Source of the DNA: JAHEYG01 sp040403535
Lineage (GTDB): Bacteria; Bacteroidota; Bacteroidia; B-17B0; Aurantibacillaceae
NCBI GenBank assembly: GCA_040403535.1
Contig: JBBAKL010000098.1
Coordinates: 1-10,083 of the forward strand
DNA length: 10,083 nucleotides
Reading direction: 5' to 3'
Both the position numbers and the translations under genes were made by a program. The notes beneath the pieces were generated by a model. The model saw only the letters and a program-made list of their open reading frames with translations, ran no database searches and was not told the origin of the DNA. This document shows positions 1-6,752 of the stretch, one piece after another. Numbering within the stretch: the first letter of the stretch is position 1; every line of letters starts with the position of its first letter.

Positions 1-56
1 CGGTAAAACACCAATGGAATATAGAAACTTAAACTAAAAAAGCCTACTGCTAACAG

Positions 57-166
57 CGGTTTTGCAAAATGGCGGGTTCAGTGCTTCTATGACAGATTAG
101 TGCAAGGTTCAAGTTCAGTTTTTCAATTGAGCATTTGTGCTGAAAATCCGCCACTTCGCAAAGCCG
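57..166. repeat. Large imperfect inverted repeat (hairpin element)
   Basis: Two arms face each other across about 58 bases. Positions 57-75 and the reverse complement of 148-166 agree at 16 of 19 bases, beginning CGG-TTTGC and ending TGGCGG. After a two-base bulge the pairing resumes with TTCAG (77-81) against CTGAA (140-144). An 8-bp palindrome, TCAATTGA, lies in the loop at 123-130. The arms are richer in G and C than the surrounding DNA. From memory, similar TAACAGCGG...TTTGC...TGGCGG repeats occur scattered in intergenic DNA of Bacteroidota, but I could not check this. The element could act as a folded single-stranded or RNA structure, or be a relic of a small non-autonomous mobile element. 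No gene is seen in positions 1-189. Confidence 0.6.
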
Positions 167-189
167 AGAACCATTAAACCAAAAACCAA

Positions 190-447
190 TTGAGTTTCTT
201 CGATAAAATATTTGATAGTATCTCTTGGATAAAAATCTTTATCTCCCCTTTTTTAGTTGGTGCAATTGCAGGAACCTTATTATGGATGGCTGGTAACGGT
301 TTACTATTTAAACTTGCTTCTGTTGCCTGTTTTGCATTAGGCACAGCACTTGGTATTTTCTTTGCTGAAAAGGTGCGTAAAAAAACAGGAACACAGGAGT
401 TTGTATCCCGAATTTACAGAACACCCGAAACTGAAAAAGAAAACTAA
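190..447 (+). CDS. Small hypothetical two-helix membrane protein
   Basis: The 85-residue protein has two hydrophobic stretches, roughly residues 14-34 and 37-59, separated by a short turn containing Gly-Asn-Gly. A basic, charged C-terminal tail (from about Glu60, with Lys-Val-Arg-Lys-Lys) probably lies in the cytoplasm. I do not recognise a family and assign no function. The start is a TTG at 190. An in-frame stop at 175-177 rules out a longer form, and the next in-frame ATG falls inside the first helix, which would destroy it. The gene begins 24 bases after the large inverted repeat. Its TAA stop overlaps the TAG stop of the convergent NlpC/P60 gene (shared bases 444-447, CTAA), so no room is left for a separate terminator. 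Confidence 0.6.
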   Translation: MSFFDKIFDSISWIKIFISPFLVGAIAGTLLWMAGNGLLFKLASVACFALGTALGIFFAEKVRKKTGTQEFVSRIYRTPETEKEN

Positions 448-1223
448 ATTACCCGTTTAATAACCCTCAACATATGAGAGTATTTTTTGTTCTCCGAATG
501 GAAAATACCGTAATGATCGAACTTATCAATTCGCACTTGACCCGAAGCATGAATGATGTGTTGGTTGTCTAATAAAATGCCAACATGCACAATCTTCCCC
601 TCCTCATTATCAAAAAAAGCTAAATCGCCTGCCTCTGCCTCTTCTACAAAACTCAAAGGGAAACCCAATTCAGCTTGCTGATAAGCATCTCTAGGTAATT
701 TATATCCGTTTAATTTATAAACTAATTGTGTAAATCCTGAACAGTCAATTCCAAATACACTTCTTCCGCCCCACAGATATGGCGCGTTTAAAAAGAGTTT
801 AGATGTGTTAACGATATCGGCTGCTTCTTTCTTGTATGATGAGTTTACGGAGGCTCCTTCGTATGAAAACAAATTGTTTTCAACTTTGCATTCACCGTTT
901 AAAAAAGCCGGTAAGGTTGCTCCTATCGGAATTGGAAAAGTTAATCCTGTTGTTTTGTTGGTGATTAATTGCATCAACTCCGTTGTCACTATTGGCGTTT
1001 GCAAATCCAATAATTTGTAAGTCGCTTCTAAAATCTTTGTATGTTGCTTTTTATTGATCCAGCATTCGTATTTATCATACGCCGTTATAATTTTCACCCA
1101 CTCCTCTGTTTGTTCAATAACACTGTAATGCTCACCAAATAAAAGCTGCGTTACCATTTCACTGGTACTGGCTGCTTCTTTACGACAAGGCACTACACTT
1201 AATAAACAAATTCCGTAATACAT
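444..1223 (-). CDS. NlpC/P60 (C40) peptidase with N-terminal SH3-like region
   Basis: This 259-residue protein is a likely peptidoglycan-stem-peptide hydrolase. The NlpC/P60 domain covers about residues 133-255. It shows the catalytic cysteine in Asp-Cys161-Ser-Gly-Phe, the catalytic His213 in Val-His-Val-Gly-Ile, and a third polar residue, His225, in Ile-His-Ala-Ser-Gly. The first 130 residues look like bacterial SH3-type domains (Val-Pro-Cys-Arg-Lys-Glu near the start; Glu-Glu-Trp-Val-Lys near 41), which in this family bind cell-wall peptides. There is no signal peptide, so export, if any, is not by an obvious Sec signal; homologues in Bacteroidota usually begin the same way. The ATG at 1223 lies 85 bases after the thiolase stop, with the thiolase terminator between them. 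It is convergent with the small membrane protein gene and overlaps its stop codon. Confidence 0.9.
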   Translation of the reverse strand: MYYGICLLSVVPCRKEAASTSEMVTQLLFGEHYSVIEQTEEWVKIITAYDKYECWINKKQHTKILEATYKLLDLQTPIVTTELMQLITNKTTGLTFPIPIGATLPAFLNGECKVENNLFSYEGASVNSSYKKEAADIVNTSKLFLNAPYLWGGRSVFGIDCSGFTQLVYKLNGYKLPRDAYQQAELGFPLSFVEEAEAGDLAFFDNEEGKIVHVGILLDNQHIIHASGQVRIDKFDHYGIFHSENKKYSHMLRVIKRVI

Positions 1224-1250
1224 AGTACGAAGTTAATTGTTATCGTATCA

Positions 1251-1290
1251 AAACAAAAAAGCCTGTGAAATAGTTTTTCACAGGCTTTTG
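1251..1290 (-). terminator. Intrinsic terminator after the thiolase gene
   Basis: A perfect 10-bp stem pairs GCCTGTGAAA (1261-1270) with TTTCACAGGC (1276-1285) across a 5-base loop. Read on the minus strand, the stem is followed by a T-rich run (complement of 1254-1260), as expected for Rho-independent termination just downstream of the thiolase stop at 1308. The A run on one side and TTTT on the other could also give weak activity in the opposite direction. It separates the thiolase from the NlpC/P60 gene, which therefore needs either read-through or its own promoter; I saw no convincing promoter in the remaining bases. Confidence 0.85.
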
Positions 1291-1307
1291 ATTAATAAAT
1301 GGACTTA

Positions 1308-2486
1308 TTATTGCATATTTTCAATTACCACAGCCGAAGCACCACCACCACCGTTACAGATACCGGCTGCGCCAAATTTAGCCCCGTTTTGTTTTAATAC
1401 ATTAATTAATGTTACAATAATACGGCAACCTGATGATCCTAAAGGATGACCTAATGAAACCGCGCCACCGTTTACATTTACTTTTGACGGATCTAATTTC
1501 ATGATTTCCATATTCGCTAAACCAACAACCGCAAAGGCTTCGTTTAATTCGTAATATGAAATATCGCTCATTTTTAAACCTGCTTTTTCTACGGCACGAG
1601 GAACAGCAATACTTGGAGTGGTGGTAAACCAATCCGGATTTTGTTCAGCATCAGCATAACCTTTAATCTTTGCTAAAGGTTTAATTCCTAAAGCGTCCGC
1701 TTTTTCTTTGCTCATTAAAATAACAGCAGAAGCACCATCGTTCATGGTTGAAGCGTTAGCTGCAGTTACAGTTCCGTCTTTAATAAACACCGGTTTTAAA
1801 GCGGCAATCTTATCAAAATTTACATTTTTGTATTCTTCGTCCTCAGCAAATAAAACGTCACCTTTTTTGGTTTTTACGGTTAAAGGAACAATTTCATCCG
1901 CAAATTTTCCGGCAGCCCATGCAGCAGCAGAACGCTTATACGATTCAATTGCAAAAGCATCTTGAGCTTCGCGGGTAATATTTTTTTCTTTAGCGCAAAT
2001 TTCAGCGCAATTACCCATCGGATAATTTCCATACACATCCGTTAAACCATCTTTCGCTAATCCGTCAATCACTTGGCCATGACCATATTTTGCACCCCAG
2101 CGGTTGTTCTCTAAATAGTACGGAACCTGACTCATGCTTTCCATACCACCTGCTACCACAACGTCGTTATCGCCTAGCATAATGCTCTGAGCGCCTAACA
2201 TAATTGCCTTCATTCCTGAAGCACAAACCTTATTTACTGTTGTACAATGTACTGTATCCGCTAATCCGGCAAACTTTGCAGCCTGACGTGCCGGCGCTTG
2301 TCCAAGATTAGCCTGCATTACTGACCCCATGAACACTTCTGTTACATGTTTTGGATCTAAATTAATTTTATCTAAAGCGCCTTTAATAGCCGCTGCTCCT
2401 AATTTTGTTGCAGGTACACCCGCCAATGTTCCACCAAAAGAACCCATTGGAGTTCTTACTGCCGATACGATATAAACTTCTTTCAT
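1308..2486 (-). CDS. Thiolase (acetyl-CoA C-acetyl/acyltransferase)
   Basis: A full-length thiolase of 392 residues, the usual size for the family. It condenses two acetyl-CoA to acetoacetyl-CoA or, in reverse, cleaves 3-ketoacyl-CoA with CoA. All active-site elements are present: nucleophile Cys88 in Asn-Lys-Val-Cys-Ala-Ser-Gly, Asn315-Glu316-Ala-Phe, His347 in Gly-His-Pro-Leu-Gly, and the second cysteine Cys377 in Cys-Asn-Gly-Gly-Gly-Gly. The opening Val-Ser-Ala-Val-Arg-Thr-Pro is typical. The sequence is closest in feel to acetyl-CoA acetyltransferases (AtoB/PhaA type), but chain-length preference cannot be read from it. No beta-oxidation or ketone-body genes adjoin it. It stands alone, with a leader carrying two dyads upstream and a strong terminator downstream. 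Confidence 0.93.
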   Translation of the reverse strand: MKEVYIVSAVRTPMGSFGGTLAGVPATKLGAAAIKGALDKINLDPKHVTEVFMGSVMQANLGQAPARQAAKFAGLADTVHCTTVNKVCASGMKAIMLGAQSIMLGDNDVVVAGGMESMSQVPYYLENNRWGAKYGHGQVIDGLAKDGLTDVYGNYPMGNCAEICAKEKNITREAQDAFAIESYKRSAAAWAAGKFADEIVPLTVKTKKGDVLFAEDEEYKNVNFDKIAALKPVFIKDGTVTAANASTMNDGASAVILMSKEKADALGIKPLAKIKGYADAEQNPDWFTTTPSIAVPRAVEKAGLKMSDISYYELNEAFAVVGLANMEIMKLDPSKVNVNGGAVSLGHPLGSSGCRIIVTLINVLKQNGAKFGAAGICNGGGGASAVVIENMQ

Positions 2487-2502
2487 AATAATTGTTTTTA
2501 TA

Positions 2503-2516
2503 CCCTTTTAAAAGGG
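2503..2516. promoter_or_regulatory. 14-bp perfect palindrome in the thiolase leader
   Basis: CCCTTTTAAAAGGG is a perfect palindrome lying 17 bases before the thiolase ATG (minus strand). On the minus strand it is not followed by a T run, so it does not look like a terminator for the phosphatase gene upstream. A transcription-factor site or a leader hairpin is the more likely role; this is inference. Confidence 0.4.
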
Positions 2517-2520
2517 CGCA

Positions 2521-2554
2521 TAAATGTAATGTTTTACTTTAGATAAGGTAAAAC
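2521..2554 (-). promoter_or_regulatory. Dyad and possible promoter upstream of the thiolase
   Basis: An inverted repeat with 10-bp arms and one mismatch pairs GTTTTACTTT (2531-2540) with AAGGTAAAAC (2545-2554) around a 4-base centre. On the minus strand it lies immediately upstream of TACATTTA (complement of 2521-2528), a one-mismatch fit to the Bacteroidota -7 element TAnnTTTG. No good -33 TTG is present at the right distance, so the promoter call is weak. If it is real, the dyad occupies the -33 region and would suit a repressor or an activator. The regulator is not identifiable here. Confidence 0.35.
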
Positions 2555-2614
2555 CATTGGTCGAATTTTGATTAACAAAAACAGGGGTTATTAACAGAAA
2601 ACAAGAAGCTAATT

Positions 2615-3655
2615 TCAGATTTTATAACCAATAAGAACCATATCGTCGGTTTGCTCATTTAAACCCTGCCATTTTTTTAATTTAGTTTCAAAATAATCTT
2701 TTTGTGATGACATATCTCTTGAATATATCTCAACCAAACCAGCAAATATTTCTTTCTTTATTTTTTTGTTATTCGGTCCTCCAAACTGATCAGTAATTCC
2801 GTCGGAAAACAAATAAATCATATCGCCTTTTTTTGCCTGAAATTCATAGGTAACAGGCGGTTTGCTAATGTGAGGCTGATAACTTCCAACTGTAAACTTG
2901 TCGCCATTAAATGTTTTGGATTCACCATTCGAAATCCAAATCATACTTCTGGTTGCTCCGGCAAACTCTACTTTATTTGTTTTTTTACAAATGTGCGCTA
3001 TCCCTACTTCCATCCCATCCCTCAAAGCTTCCTCGTTATTTTGCTTTAAAGTTGATTTCACAAACGAATTCATCTGATCCAGAATCTGCGATGGGTTAGT
3101 CAACTTGTCATCATATAAGGCTCTACTTAAGGCTGTTTGCCCTAGTAATGACAAAAAAGCACCCGGAACTCCATGTCCTGTGCAATCAACAACTGCAATG
3201 ATTACGGCTTCTTTTAAATGGGCGGCGAAATAAAAATCACCGCTCACAATATCTTTTGGCTTATAAAACACAAAATGTTCACCTATAGAGGCTAAAGTCC
3301 CGGCATCCGGAAGGATGGTGTCTTGGATGTGCTTGGCATAATTAATACTATCGGTTATATCTTTGTTTTTTTTGGTTAACAGTTCCGAGTTTTCTTTATG
3401 CAGCTTCGCGTTTTTTATTCGGTTATAAAGGAATAGTGATAAAAATATAACGGATGCTAAGGACAATAAAATTATATTATTAATAAGCATTTTATGATCT
3501 TTGGGATAACAAACCATGTAGGCATCTTCACTGCCGAAAAACACATCCTTAAAGCTTAAATTTTCCTTAAACTTGGTGGTGTCTTTTGGTAATCCCGCGA
3601 AAATTTGATTACTGAATATAATTAGTATGAAAAAGCTAAAGAGAATAGACTTCAT
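2615..3655 (-). CDS. Membrane-anchored SpoIIE/PP2C-type protein phosphatase
   Basis: The 346-residue protein has a hydrophobic N-terminus (residues 1-20) that looks like a signal peptide ending in Ile-Phe-Ala. A short extracytoplasmic segment (about 21-56) and one transmembrane helix (about 57-77) follow. A charged, probably helical linker (78-112) contains the Ser-Ile-Asn-Tyr-Ala-Lys signature that often precedes this domain in Bacteroidota. The PP2C/SpoIIE domain fills the rest. Metal-binding acidic residues are visible as Asp140 (Ser-Gly-Asp-Phe-Tyr), Asp157 (Val-Asp-Cys-Thr-Gly-His-Gly), Asp285 (Phe-Ser-Asp-Gly) and Asp337-Asp338. It should dephosphorylate phosphoserine or phosphothreonine proteins in the cytoplasm, perhaps in partner-switching regulation. 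It lacks the TPR or two-component sensor modules common in relatives. It lies 29 bases downstream of the P-loop kinase gene and may share its transcript. Confidence 0.88.
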   Translation of the reverse strand: MKSILFSFFILIIFSNQIFAGLPKDTTKFKENLSFKDVFFGSEDAYMVCYPKDHKMLINNIILLSLASVIFLSLFLYNRIKNAKLHKENSELLTKKNKDITDSINYAKHIQDTILPDAGTLASIGEHFVFYKPKDIVSGDFYFAAHLKEAVIIAVVDCTGHGVPGAFLSLLGQTALSRALYDDKLTNPSQILDQMNSFVKSTLKQNNEEALRDGMEVGIAHICKKTNKVEFAGATRSMIWISNGESKTFNGDKFTVGSYQPHISKPPVTYEFQAKKGDMIYLFSDGITDQFGGPNNKKIKKEIFAGLVEIYSRDMSSQKDYFETKLKKWQGLNEQTDDMVLIGYKI

Positions 3656-3684
3656 TAATCAAACTTAGCAAAAAATATTAGCAA

Positions 3685-4086
3685 TTAAAATAAAACTACC
3701 TTATACTTTTGAGCCATCTTTTGCAATTGCTCACTGTTTATTTCATGAATGTTTTTTCCGCCATGACGATTTTCGACTGTAACAACATGAACCTGATACG
3801 CGTATTCGTTGGCCATCTTAAAATATGGTTCCATCTCCCATTCCATGGTAAATGTATTATCTAATATCACCTTATCAACGCCTCCTTCCAGTGCCTTTCG
3901 TGTATTTTCTTCGCATTGTTTATAGGCTATATGATTTTGATCGAATTTAAAATCGTACTCGCCATTTTCGTTGGTAAAATAATCGTCAACCGAAAACACC
4001 GGATACTTTCCGCTCTCACTTATCAATTTTGCCAAAGTAGTTTTACCGCTTCCCGGCAAACCGCGTAAAAGTATTATTGCCTTCAT
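3685..4086 (-). CDS. Small P-loop ATP-binding protein (AAA_33/kinase-like)
   Basis: A 133-residue protein of the zeta-toxin/polynucleotide-kinase-like P-loop group. The Walker A motif Gly-Leu-Pro-Gly-Ser-Gly-Lys-Thr-Thr is at residues 9-17. An Asp-Asp-Tyr-Phe near residue 34 fits the substrate or metal-binding position, and an Asp-Asn-Thr-Phe strand follows near 75. The C-terminal Asn-Arg-His-Gly-Gly-Lys-Asn-Ile-His...Met pattern resembles the N4BP2-like family. The substrate is unknown; a nucleotide, nucleic-acid end or small molecule is possible. I chose the ATG at 4086, because starting at Met-Lys-Ala-Ile-Ile places the first beta strand directly at the N-terminus as is usual; the longer TTG start at 4101 adds only five residues. 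The gene sits 56 bases downstream of the M2 peptidase and 29 bases upstream of the phosphatase. No antitoxin-like partner adjoins it. Confidence 0.8.
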   Translation of the reverse strand: MKAIILLRGLPGSGKTTLAKLISESGKYPVFSVDDYFTNENGEYDFKFDQNHIAYKQCEENTRKALEGGVDKVILDNTFTMEWEMEPYFKMANEYAYQVHVVTVENRHGGKNIHEINSEQLQKMAQKYKVVLF

Positions 4087-4142
4087 AAATTTATTAAGCA
4101 ATAGTGGATGTGAGAAGATTCACAATTTTAAAAATTCATGTA

Positions 4143-5978
4143 TTAATTAAACTGAGGCTGCTCCGGCAATGTATATTCTCTGCCGGTATTTACTTTTTTA
4201 AGGTACGGCATTAATACACTGAAGTATTCCAGCATTGGCTTAGCGCTAAACTCCTGACCAATACTTTTTTTCAAATGCTCTCTCCAATCAACACTTGCTC
4301 CCGGTTTCATTACTGTTTGTAAAAAACTCCCTACCTCTTTATTGCCCCAATAGTTAGTTTGATGTGGATTTTGTTTTAAAATATTAGTGGCTATATGCTG
4401 ATGGAACTGAAACAGCAACACATTACTCATACTATAATCATAATATTGGGCCGGGTCATCATTAATATGCGTTTTTGTTGCGGCATCACAATACTCCTCG
4501 CCGCGTTCGGATGGAGGAACTATACCCTGAAAACGTTTTGCTAAATCCCACCAAAGTTTGTTATACTGGTTTTGCGGAATATTTTTAGTATATAAATTAT
4601 ATTCGAACTCCGTCATGGTACCACTGCCCCACGGAATATGAACCACATATTCTAATGCTTCTTTTAATAAGATTAATGTATCGTTGGTTACAACATTTTT
4701 ATCCATCATTTCTAAATTTTGCAAGAATGGTTTTTGTAATGAGGCAAGTCCCATCATGGTACCAAAAGCTTCGTGATAAGCACGATTAGCTCCGGTTCTT
4801 AAGATAATAGGAACATCAGGATTGCTATAAGATTGATAATAATAAATATGACCTAATTCATGTAATACGGTACTCCACCATTCTGTATTCGGAATCACAC
4901 TCATTAAGGAACGAACATCTTCTGCATTATTCATATGCCATGCAGATGCATGCGTATTCTTTTTATAGCCTGCCTTAGCGTCAACCGGGTATAAACTTGA
5001 TTTTTCCCAAAAAGTAGCAGGCAATGCGTTAAAACCAATACTTTTATAAAATTCCTCTCCAGTTTTTACTATCCATTCGGCACCTTTTTTTTCTAAAACG
5101 GGATCTAAATTAAATCCTTCAACATTAACCAAAGCCGACCATTCTTGTCCCCAACGGTTAGGTAACCAATGAGCGGGAATATAATCCGGCACGGGTTTAT
5201 TGTATTTTTTTGCTAATTCATAACGTGCCCAGGTATGAAGCTCACGGTATAAGGGCCATAAATCAGCAATCATGCCGCGAGTGGTTTTCATCAACTCTTC
5301 GGTAGACATGTTGTATTCGGATGCCTGATAAGCAAAGTAATCGCTGTAACCTAAAGCCTGAACACATTTATTTCTTAAATTGCGTAAATCAGTAACACCA
5401 CTTTTTAAAACTTTTCCAACTTCTTTACAAGCGTTCCAAGTTGCCAAACGTTCGGATTCATTTGTTGATTTTTGTAAAACACCATCTATATCATTGGGCG
5501 TAACTTCTTTTCCGTTTACTGTAAATTTAAATCCGTATAATGCAGCTGTTTGTTTATTTTGAGCAGCAATTTTTTGTTTTACCAATTCGCCTGCAGTTTC
5601 GGGATTTGCACCTGCATTAAATAAAATTGTATTAAGTTGGCGGATTTGTATATCAGACAGCTCTGATTTATGCTCAAGAAACAACTTTGTTTGTTCAATT
5701 ATTTCTTTTTTTCCGGTAAACGCTGCCATCTCTTCATCAGCCTTAGCTGCCATTTTTTCGGTAACAGTATCACCTTCTACAATATGCGTATTTAACAGCC
5801 ATTGTCCTTCCGCTGAAGAAATAAGGTATTTTTGATAATCGGAATTATATGCTTTTAAAAAACTATCAACTTCGATTACAACCGAAGAAGATTTTTTTTC
5901 TGCTTTCGCTAACTCATTTTCGTTATGACTGCACGCCATCATTAAAATGGTGCTTGTGGCAAATAGGATTTTTTTCAT
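4143..5978 (-). CDS. M2-family (ACE-like) peptidyl-dipeptidase lipoprotein
   Basis: The 611-residue protein is a full-length bacterial homologue of angiotensin-converting enzyme, a zinc carboxydipeptidase. The zinc motif His373-Glu374-Leu-Gly-His377 is followed by the third ligand Glu403 in His-Glu-Ala-Phe-Gly. The N-terminus is a short lipoprotein signal peptide with Cys16 after Leu-Met-Met-Ala, so the mature enzyme is probably lipid-anchored and acts in the periplasm or at the outer membrane on peptides. Length and motifs are normal for the family, with no sign of damage. It follows the DUF1684 gene by 62 bases on the same strand, and a good -7 element lies in that gap. Physiological substrates cannot be told from the sequence; peptide scavenging is a reasonable guess. 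Confidence 0.93.
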   Translation of the reverse strand: MKKILFATSTILMMACSHNENELAKAEKKSSSVVIEVDSFLKAYNSDYQKYLISSAEGQWLLNTHIVEGDTVTEKMAAKADEEMAAFTGKKEIIEQTKLFLEHKSELSDIQIRQLNTILFNAGANPETAGELVKQKIAAQNKQTAALYGFKFTVNGKEVTPNDIDGVLQKSTNESERLATWNACKEVGKVLKSGVTDLRNLRNKCVQALGYSDYFAYQASEYNMSTEELMKTTRGMIADLWPLYRELHTWARYELAKKYNKPVPDYIPAHWLPNRWGQEWSALVNVEGFNLDPVLEKKGAEWIVKTGEEFYKSIGFNALPATFWEKSSLYPVDAKAGYKKNTHASAWHMNNAEDVRSLMSVIPNTEWWSTVLHELGHIYYYQSYSNPDVPIILRTGANRAYHEAFGTMMGLASLQKPFLQNLEMMDKNVVTNDTLILLKEALEYVVHIPWGSGTMTEFEYNLYTKNIPQNQYNKLWWDLAKRFQGIVPPSERGEEYCDAATKTHINDDPAQYYDYSMSNVLLFQFHQHIATNILKQNPHQTNYWGNKEVGSFLQTVMKPGASVDWREHLKKSIGQEFSAKPMLEYFSVLMPYLKKVNTGREYTLPEQPQFN

Positions 5979-5995
5979 AGCTTATTTTAGTGTAA

Positions 5996-6003
5996 CAAAT
6001 CTA
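5996..6003 (-). promoter_or_regulatory. Possible -7 promoter element for the M2 peptidase
   Basis: The minus strand reads TAGATTTG, an exact match to the Bacteroidota -7 consensus TAnnTTTG, 17 bases upstream of the ATG at 5978. No clear TTG -33 element is present 17-23 bases upstream, and the implied 5' leader would be only about ten bases. This is therefore a tentative call; the peptidase may instead be read through from the DUF1684 gene. Confidence 0.35.
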
Positions 6004-6040
6004 AAACAAATAGTTTATAAATGGCTTTAAAAGGCAGTGA

Positions 6041-6658
6041 TTATTCTTTTGGAGCTTTTAGTCCTGCTTTAATATATGCCTTCAGGAAATTCTCACGGGG
6101 CGGAATCGGACATGAATACTTGTGATTATAGGCGCAATAAGGATTATAAGCTTTATTAAAATCAATAATTACACGTTTGGCTGTAGTAATTTCCAAATCA
6201 ATATATCTTCCGCCTCCATATGAAAGATTACCGCTGGTTAAATCTTTAAATGGCATAAAAAGGTAATCTTTATATTCAGGCTTATTAATTAAATCCATAT
6301 TCTGATAAACATTTAGTTTGAACTTCTTTCCATTTATTTTAAAATGTACTTCGCCGTATTTTACATATTTGGGTTTACGTTCGGTTGTTGTTGGCATTTC
6401 AAACATTTTTTGACCGGGCGTTTGTTTAAGTGTGGCAATAACCACTAAATCCGGGTTTATCGGAAAGAAATCGTGACCTTTAAAATTAAGTCTGTCTTGT
6501 CTCGTTAAAGGAGAGCGAGCAGAGTCGGAATACTCGTTATTGATATCATTTTGAAAAACATCAATTGTTTGTAAAATACTGTCTTTGTTCAGTTTTTGTG
6601 CTACCAGACGAGTGTTTAACACCAAACAGGTAATAATTAAAAGTAATTGTGTTTTCAT
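6041..6658 (-). CDS. Secreted DUF1684-family protein
   Basis: The chosen form has 205 residues and starts at the ATG at 6658. It begins with a clear signal peptide (Met-Lys, a hydrophobic core at residues 5-14, and Val-Ala-Gln with cleavage likely after Ala20). The remainder matches DUF1684: an early Ser-Pro-Leu segment (49-51), a Gly-His-Asp-Phe-Phe-Pro region (61-66), a central Gly-Gly-Gly-Arg-Tyr-Ile-Asp-Leu strand, and the family's most conserved part near the end, Tyr-Asn-Pro-Tyr-Cys-Ala-Tyr, then Cys-Pro-Ile-Pro-Pro-Arg-Glu-Asn. The family is common in Bacteroidota and has no established reaction. An in-frame extension to a TTG at 6868 would bury the signal peptide 70 residues inside and overlap the divergent regulator, so I reject it. 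The gene may be cotranscribed with the M2 peptidase, another exported protein. Confidence 0.85.
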   Translation of the reverse strand: MKTQLLLIITCLVLNTRLVAQKLNKDSILQTIDVFQNDINNEYSDSARSPLTRQDRLNFKGHDFFPINPDLVVIATLKQTPGQKMFEMPTTTERKPKYVKYGEVHFKINGKKFKLNVYQNMDLINKPEYKDYLFMPFKDLTSGNLSYGGGRYIDLEITTAKRVIIDFNKAYNPYCAYNHKYSCPIPPRENFLKAYIKAGLKAPKE

Positions 6659-6695
6659 TAAACGTGAAATATTAACATTTTTAAGCAGCCGAAAG

Positions 6696-6724
6696 TAAAG
6701 ATAATTTAAATCCTGATGAACAAA
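6696..6724 (-). promoter_or_regulatory. Candidate promoter of the DUF1684 gene
   Basis: On the minus strand TTTG (complement of 6721-6724) is followed after 17 bases by TATCTTTA (complement of 6696-6703), matching TAnnTTTG at all but the last base. The predicted transcript would start near 6688, giving a leader of about 30 bases before the ATG at 6658. This supports 6658 as the true start. Confidence 0.45.
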
Positions 6725-6738
6725 GTCATTTTGTAGTT

Positions 6739-6745
6739 GTTTAAT
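6739..6745 (+). promoter_or_regulatory. Degenerate GTTTAAC copy just before the MerR gene
   Basis: GTTTAAT (6 of 7 matches to the heptamer clustered at 7689-7744), preceded by TT as in some of those copies, ends 7 bases before the regulator's ATG. It could be an autoregulatory site, but a single near-match in AT-rich DNA can easily be chance. Confidence 0.25.
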
Positions 6746-6752
6746 GTAGAAC

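Noticed and set aside
46..189. Integron attC site followed by a gene cassette
   Set aside because: The hairpin and the gene start just after it are reminiscent of a cassette, but the left flank does not fit RYYYAAC, there is no GTTRRRY on the right, and only one copy and no integrase are visible.
805..1449. Plus-strand frames at 805-1020 and 1237-1449
   Set aside because: The first is antisense to the NlpC/P60 gene; the second runs through the terminator hairpin and into the thiolase 3' end. Neither looks like a protein.
1402..1965. Frames at 1402-1632 (minus) and 1708-1965 (plus) within the thiolase
   Set aside because: They lie entirely inside a well-conserved full-length thiolase in other frames, have no recognisable domains and no start signals.
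3685..4086. Zeta-type toxin of a toxin-antitoxin pair
   Set aside because: The fold resembles zeta toxins, but no small antitoxin gene adjoins it and the C-terminal pattern fits N4BP2-like P-loop proteins better.
4087..4101. TTG start five codons upstream for the P-loop protein
   Set aside because: The ATG at 4086 places the first beta strand and Walker A at the usual distance from the N-terminus.
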